A stretch of DNA of 9,476 nucleotides from an uncultured Saprospiraceae bacterium (lineage in GTDB: Bacteria > Bacteroidota > Bacteroidia > Chitinophagales > Saprospiraceae). Under the pieces are notes generated by a model. The model saw nothing but the letters and a program-made list of their open reading frames with translations. It was not told the DNA's origin and did no database searches. The stretch spans positions 1 to 9,476 of the forward strand of contig CAJQNM010000539.1 of the NCBI GenBank assembly GCA_905479665.1, read 5' to 3'. Positions 5,524 to 9,476 of this stretch are shown here, piece by piece (position 1 is the first letter of the stretch; each line of letters begins with the position of its first letter). The position numbers were made by a program, and so were the translations under genes.

Positions 5524-7116
5524 ATGGCAGGATTCTCAACGTTTAGTCTCGCTCCCTACTCCGGTGAGTGGAATATCAAGCAGGCTGCGCATTTATTGCG
5601 CCGAACCATGTATGGTCCAACCCAAGCAGATATCGACCAAGCCGTTGATCAGGGCTTGGATGAGACCATTCAGGTCCTGTTCAAAATAACAGAATTGCCT
5701 GATCCTCCTCTTGTGTTCCGAGCAGAAGCAGATACGGTACCTCTTGGGGAAACCTGGGTAAACCAGCCGTACGACCGGGCGGTTGACAATCAGGTCGGCA
5801 GCAGACTAGCTTCACTCAGAGCTTGGAACTCAGGAGTTCTGCTCAATCAGGGCATGTCGATTAGAGAAAAGATGGTCTTGTTTTGGCGCAATCATTTTGT
5901 CACAAGTGACATTCGTGATGCGACCTACGTATACCAAAACCTCACACTCTATCGAGAAAATTTCTTAGGAAATTTCAGACAACTAGCGAAAGATAGTACG
6001 GTAAATCCCGCCATGTTGAGATACCTAAATGGGTCGCAAAACACCAACTTCAGGCCCAACGAAAATTATGCGCGTGAACTCCTCGAGCTTTTCACCATCG
6101 GCAAGGGCCTCCAAGTAGGTGAAGGAGACTACACCAACTACACGGAGCAAGATGTGGCAGAGGTAGCGCGGGTACTTACCGGCTGGCGAGATATCGGCTA
6201 TTTCCAACGGGGTGAGGGCATGGTGCAACCTTTCTTCCGTTCATTCGCACATGACACGGGCGAGAAACAACTTAGTCATCGTTTTGGCAATGCCACGATC
6301 CAAAATATGGGCGATCAGGAATACAGCCATCTGATCGATCTGATTTTCCAGCAAGATGAAGTGAGCAGGTTTATCACCAGAAAAATCTATCGTTGGTTTG
6401 TGTATTACGAAATCGACGAGCAGATCGAATTAGAAATTATCGAACCACTCAGTCAAATATTGCGGGATGCTGACTATGAAATGGGTACAATGGTAGAGAC
6501 CCTTTTACGTAGTGAGCATTTTCATGACAACTACGCGATCGGTGCGATGATAAAAAACCCGATTGATTTTGTGATCGGACAGTTTCGCGAATTTTCTGTC
6601 GATCTTGAGAATGACGACCATCAACTCCAGTATCGACTGTGGCTGCAATTGGCTCGCTTGCCCCAACCGCTGGAAATGAGTTATTTCGACCCGCCCAGTG
6701 TAGCTGGATGGAAGGCGTATTATCAGGAGCCTCTCTACTACCGCACGTGGATCAATTCTAGCACCCTAAGTTTTCGATACCTAATGAATCAAATCGTAAT
6801 TAACGGAGTGCAGGTGCGTGACCATGAGATCAAAGCTCGGGTGTTGGAAATGATCGAGACGATAGAGGAAGCAGAGGACCCAAATAAACTAATTGAAAGC
6901 TTAGCCCAGTATTTGCTGCCACATGGAGTGACAGAACAGCAACGTGATGACCTTAAAGCTGTTCTCATTCCAGGATTGCCAGATTACGAATGGGGTGTCG
7001 AATACCAAGAGTATTTATTTAATCCTGAAGATGAAGAGCTGAAAGCTGGCGTAGAAAACAGACTACAAGCATTGCTCACCTCCTTTGTCAGTCTACCCGA
7101 ATATCAATTAAGCTAG
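5524..7116 (+). CDS. DUF1800 family protein
   Basis: The protein has 530 aa from the ATG at 5524. This start is preferred over ATG 5413 because homologues typically begin just before the SLAPYSGEW / AAHLLRRTMYGPT block, and the extra 37 residues resemble no signal peptide. DUF1800 hallmarks appear in order: AAHLLRR (21-27), MVLFWRNHF (117-125), PNENYARELLELFTIG (about 178-193), DVAEVARVLTGW (210-221), FITRKIYRWFV (about 283-293) and DPPSVAGW (about 389-396). The protein is largely helical with no membrane segment or evident export signal. The molecular function of the family is unknown. It ends 12 nt before the DUF1501 gene, the constant partner of this family in Bacteroidota and Planctomycetota, so the two very probably work together. 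Confidence 0.9.
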   Translation: MAGFSTFSLAPYSGEWNIKQAAHLLRRTMYGPTQADIDQAVDQGLDETIQVLFKITELPDPPLVFRAEADTVPLGETWVNQPYDRAVDNQVGSRLASLRAWNSGVLLNQGMSIREKMVLFWRNHFVTSDIRDATYVYQNLTLYRENFLGNFRQLAKDSTVNPAMLRYLNGSQNTNFRPNENYARELLELFTIGKGLQVGEGDYTNYTEQDVAEVARVLTGWRDIGYFQRGEGMVQPFFRSFAHDTGEKQLSHRFGNATIQNMGDQEYSHLIDLIFQQDEVSRFITRKIYRWFVYYEIDEQIELEIIEPLSQILRDADYEMGTMVETLLRSEHFHDNYAIGAMIKNPIDFVIGQFREFSVDLENDDHQLQYRLWLQLARLPQPLEMSYFDPPSVAGWKAYYQEPLYYRTWINSSTLSFRYLMNQIVINGVQVRDHEIKARVLEMIETIEEAEDPNKLIESLAQYLLPHGVTEQQRDDLKAVLIPGLPDYEWGVEYQEYLFNPEDEELKAGVENRLQALLTSFVSLPEYQLS

Positions 7117-7128
7117 AATAAAGCAATC

Positions 7129-8694
7129 ATGAAAAGAAGAGACTTTCTGAAAGCAAGCCAATCATCTATATTGGCTTTGCCACTTGCACTAAACGGAATT
7201 AATATTGGAGCTTTTCATAACTCCGTCTTTGACGACATACTGTCTGCCGAAGGGGATAGAGTATTTGTGCTGATCCAATTAAATGGTGGCAACGATGGTC
7301 TCAACACCATAATTCCGCTCGATCGATATGATCGTCTCATGGATTTGCGATCGAATATTATGATTCCGGAGCAATCAGTTTTATCGCTCACGGATACATT
7401 AGGTCTCCATCCTGCCATGAGCGGGATTAAAAATCTATTTGATCAAGGACAAGTAAATGTTGTTCAAAATGTAGGTTACGAAAACCAAAACCGATCTCAC
7501 TTTAGGTCTACAGACATTTGGAAAAGCGGCTCTCAGGCCACCGAAGTAATTAGCTCGGGTTGGCTCGGACGGTTTTTTGATTTCGGACACCCAGGATATC
7601 CAAATGGATATCCGAATTCAGACTCGCCCCATCCCATTGCCATCACGCTGGGACCCAGCGTGAGTGAGACTTGCCAGGGGCTTGCGGCAAATTTCTCGGT
7701 TGCGATTCGTTCGGCAGACTCACTCGTGGAAATTCCCGGCATGGATAGTGGTGACACGCCTGATTCGCACTACGGCCAAGAACTACTATTCGTAAGACAA
7801 ATAAAAGAGCAAACCAACCAGTATGCAGAGATCCTGGTAGAAGCCGCTGAGAAGGGAGAAAATAAATCTCAATTGTATCCTGATCCAAATACCAATAACC
7901 TAGCAGACCAGCTAAAAATTGTCGCCTCGCTTATCGCAGGTGGTCTTCAGACACGCATTTATGTGGTCAATATCAACGGTTTTGATACGCATGCGTCACA
8001 AGTCGATGAGAGCGATACCACTTCGGGAGAGCATGCCGTACTACTTGGTTGGCTCTCCGAAGCTGTTGCTGCATTTATGGATGATTTGAAGGAGCTTGGA
8101 CTAGGTGAGCGAGTGCTATTGGCTAGCCAGTCTGAATTTGGACGAAAAATAATTTCGAATGGCAGTTTGGGAACAGATCATGGCGATGCTGCACCCCTAT
8201 TGGTTTTTGGCCAATGTGTCACAGCAGGCGTCACTGGAGACAGTCCGGACATTCCTGAGGATGTCTCAACTCCAGATGGTGTGGAAATGAAGATTGATTT
8301 CAAAAATGTCTTTGGCAGTATCTTGATCGATTGGCTTGGAGCCAGTGAGGCGGAGGTTCGTAGTGTCTTTACCCATGATTTCCAGCATTTACCCATAGTC
8401 AATGCCTGCCAGGCTACGCCTACCCGAGAGTTCGACCAACAGCTTCCCCAAGTTTATACCCATCCCAATCCGTTCTTCGAAAACTTGCAAGTAGATTTTA
8501 GCACGAGTGGGGGGCCGGTGCAGATGATACTGATAGATGGTCAGGGCCGTACGCTCACAACCCTCCTGGATGCCAATTTTCCAGCTGGAAAACACCAGGT
8601 CGATCTGAGTGTACCTGAGCTACCTCCAGGTTCTTACTTCTATCGCCTCGAAACCGATCAATATCAGCATTCCGGATCACTTATTCATCTCTGA
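7129..8694 (+). CDS. DUF1501 family protein with Tat-type N-terminus and T9SS C-terminal sorting domain
   Basis: This 521-aa protein begins MKRRDFLKAS, a twin-arginine motif, with a modest hydrophobic stretch (SSILALPLALNG). The DUF1501 core runs from about 44 to 425: QLNGGNDGLNTIIP (50-63), LHPAMSGI (93-100), NRSHFRSTDIW (121-131), NGFDTHASQ (283-291) and SEFGRK with GTDHGDAAP (335-356). DUF1501 is related to the sulfatase/alkaline-phosphatase fold; D286, H288, D350 and H351 are plausible metal ligands by that relation. Residues from about 440 form a type A T9SS sorting domain: HPNPF (445-449), a GQGRTL turn, and PPGSYFYRLETD before a short basic-free end. The protein should therefore cross the inner membrane through Tat and the outer membrane through T9SS, ending on the surface or outside. 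It follows DUF1800 by 12 nt. Its enzymatic activity is unproven. Confidence 0.92.
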   Translation: MKRRDFLKASQSSILALPLALNGINIGAFHNSVFDDILSAEGDRVFVLIQLNGGNDGLNTIIPLDRYDRLMDLRSNIMIPEQSVLSLTDTLGLHPAMSGIKNLFDQGQVNVVQNVGYENQNRSHFRSTDIWKSGSQATEVISSGWLGRFFDFGHPGYPNGYPNSDSPHPIAITLGPSVSETCQGLAANFSVAIRSADSLVEIPGMDSGDTPDSHYGQELLFVRQIKEQTNQYAEILVEAAEKGENKSQLYPDPNTNNLADQLKIVASLIAGGLQTRIYVVNINGFDTHASQVDESDTTSGEHAVLLGWLSEAVAAFMDDLKELGLGERVLLASQSEFGRKIISNGSLGTDHGDAAPLLVFGQCVTAGVTGDSPDIPEDVSTPDGVEMKIDFKNVFGSILIDWLGASEAEVRSVFTHDFQHLPIVNACQATPTREFDQQLPQVYTHPNPFFENLQVDFSTSGGPVQMILIDGQGRTLTTLLDANFPAGKHQVDLSVPELPPGSYFYRLETDQYQHSGSLIHL

Positions 8695-8812
8695 CAATAC
8701 TCCGTCAAAATAGGGTCGCTGTCTGACATGCACAGCTCAAACTCGGCTCTTCAGCCTTTATAGGGTCTCAAATTCTTGTTGGTTATGCTTTCGCCAAGTG
8801 CCCTTCGCCTTG
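8695..8812. other. Convergent intergenic region downstream of DUF1501
   Basis: These 118 bp lie between the ends of two converging genes. Only a short possible stem is visible (GGCT CTTC AGCC followed by TTTAT near 8743-8763), too weak to call a terminator. No continuation of the 73-aa minus-strand protein was found here in any frame. Confidence 0.35.
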
Positions 8813-9034
8813 TCAGACCGGCCGACTTTCATCGCTGTCCATCAGGAGGCTTATTGCTGTCCAGGCATCATTGAGATCAGATGTACGTTCAGACTCGGCT
8901 ACGACGTTGCACAAATCCCAAATCTTCTTGTACCCACGATAAACCTCATTCTCGCGCACCTCGGCAGGTACAGGAGAAGTCTGATCCTCCGAAATAATTA
9001 GATTTAGTATTTGATCTCGCGAAAGCATGTTCAT
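8813..9034 (-). CDS. Small protein resembling the N-terminal cytoplasmic domain of a FecR-type anti-sigma factor
   Basis: This 73-aa frame starts MNMLSRDQILNLI and is preceded by AGGGAG 5 nt before the ATG, a better Shine-Dalgarno than other genes here show. The pattern YRGYKKIWDLCNVV followed by a short linker and DLNDAWTAI resembles the N-terminal part of Bacteroidota FecR-like anti-sigma factors, where an IW-containing helix precedes a D-x-x-x-AW helix. A full FecR protein would continue with a membrane helix and a periplasmic domain; here translation stops after SDESRPV, and no hydrophobic segment follows in any frame. It could be a truncated remnant, or a free-standing cytoplasmic sigma-binding domain. 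No ECF sigma gene is visible. The plus-strand frame across the same bases has unnatural composition. Both coding status and the FecR link are tentative. Confidence 0.5.
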   Translation of the reverse strand: MNMLSRDQILNLIISEDQTSPVPAEVRENEVYRGYKKIWDLCNVVAESERTSDLNDAWTAISLLMDSDESRPV

Positions 9035-9214
9035 GTTTTCTCCCTAATCTTAAGCCAAGATATCTTAAAGAAGTTCCCTATTCAATAATTAACTTGACCT
9101 CGACGCTACGCACATTCGGCGTAGAAAATAAGATAGCTTATTCTCAGCTATTTGACAACTTCTTCCTTCGTGTCATTTGTGTGCCTTATATTTCGGGTAT
9201 AACAATCGTTGGCA
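9035..9214. other. Divergent intergenic region before the last oxidoreductase
   Basis: These 180 bp separate the minus-strand small gene from the plus-strand oxidoreductase. For the small gene the minus strand offers TTGTCA, then 18 nt, then TATCTT, a loose sigma70-like arrangement. For the oxidoreductase, TATATTTC at 9187-9194 matches TAnnTTTG except for the last base. A small AAGATATCTT palindrome lies at about 9057-9066. None of these is strong enough to call as a promoter. Confidence 0.35.
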
Positions 9215-9476
9215 ATGAAAAGACGCGCATTTATTAAGAAATCGGGAGTAGCCGGCAGTGCCGCATTCCTACCAGCCTCTATCACAACCATCGGTGCCAA
9301 AGACATTTTTGCAAAAAGGCGGGTAGCCTTGGTCGGTACCGGGGTACGAGGCACCTCCTTTTGGGGCAAAAACCTGGTCGATCGCTATAGTGATTTACTT
9401 GAATTTGTTGGTCTGTCGGATATTAATGCCGGGCGTCTTGAATTGGCCAAGGAATACATGGGCGTGTCATGTCCCA
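9215..9476 (+). CDS. Tat-signal Gfo/Idh/MocA family oxidoreductase, N-terminal fragment cut by the window edge
   Basis: The frame opens at ATG 9215 and continues past the right edge, giving about 87 residues. It begins MKRRAFIKKSGVAGSAAFLP, a twin-arginine signal with an Ala-rich hydrophobic stretch. About 35 residues in comes RRVALVGTGVRGTSFWG, the first Rossmann strand and G-x-G-x-x-G nucleotide loop, and then EFVGLSDINAGRLELAKEYM, which fits strand 2 with its acidic end and the following helix. This architecture matches the exported oxidoreductase at 2649, but the sequences differ clearly, so it is a distant paralogue rather than a recent duplicate. The catalytic half lies outside the window. 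Confidence 0.87.
   Translation, partial: MKRRAFIKKSGVAGSAAFLPASITTIGAKDIFAKRRVALVGTGVRGTSFWGKNLVDRYSDLLEFVGLSDINAGRLELAKEYMGVSCP

Noticed and set aside
8798..9001. Plus-strand 67-codon frame antisense to the FecR-like gene
   Set aside because: It has no ribosome binding site and an implausible composition, while the minus-strand frame has a good Shine-Dalgarno and protein-like helices.
1..9476. CRISPR array, tRNA/rRNA, toxin-antitoxin or phage-defence genes
   Set aside because: No regularly spaced direct repeats, no RNA-gene signature and no such protein motifs were found on either strand.

Overview
The window looks like a chromosomal accessory region of a Bacteroidota bacterium, perhaps a Saprospiria/Lewinella-like or Cytophagales-like marine lineage. 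This rests on four things: a C-terminal type IX secretion (T9SS) sorting domain, a TAnnTTTG-type promoter box, a DUF1800-DUF1501 gene pair, and several Tat-type exported Gfo/Idh/MocA oxidoreductases. The exact genus cannot be read from the sequence.

Layout. (1) 1-974, minus strand: a D-tagatose/D-psicose 3-epimerase-like sugar isomerase, followed 9 nt downstream by the start of a cytoplasmic Gfo/Idh/MocA oxidoreductase that runs off the window. (2) 1093-3923, plus strand: an exported amidohydrolase overlaps by 4 bp (ATGA) a Tat-signal Gfo/Idh/MocA oxidoreductase. The amidohydrolase signal peptide is split by a 192-bp element with 17-bp terminal inverted repeats and a 6-bp direct duplication. 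The element adds exactly 66 codons in frame; removing it on paper restores a clean Sec signal peptide. (3) 3925-3964: a perfect 40-bp palindrome directly after the oxidoreductase stop codon. (4) 4009-8694, plus strand: three genes, namely a vanadium-haloperoxidase/PAP2 lipoprotein with every vanadate-pocket residue present, a DUF1800 protein, and a DUF1501 protein carrying a Tat-type N-terminus and a T9SS C-terminal domain. (5) 8813-9034, minus strand: a 73-aa protein resembling only the N-terminal cytoplasmic part of a FecR-type anti-sigma factor. (6) 9215 to the end, plus strand: the start of another Tat-signal Gfo/Idh/MocA oxidoreductase.

How the genes may work together. The left half reads as sugar or cyclitol oxidation and isomerisation: three Gfo/Idh/MocA enzymes, an epimerase and an amidohydrolase, two of the oxidoreductases apparently exported. 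The central haloperoxidase-DUF1800-DUF1501 block looks like a separate envelope or surface module. The DUF1800/DUF1501 pair is a widespread combination of unknown function, and the adjoining haloperoxidase lipoprotein makes it the best candidate here for an undescribed system. That is inference from gene order and export signals; no substrate can be assigned.
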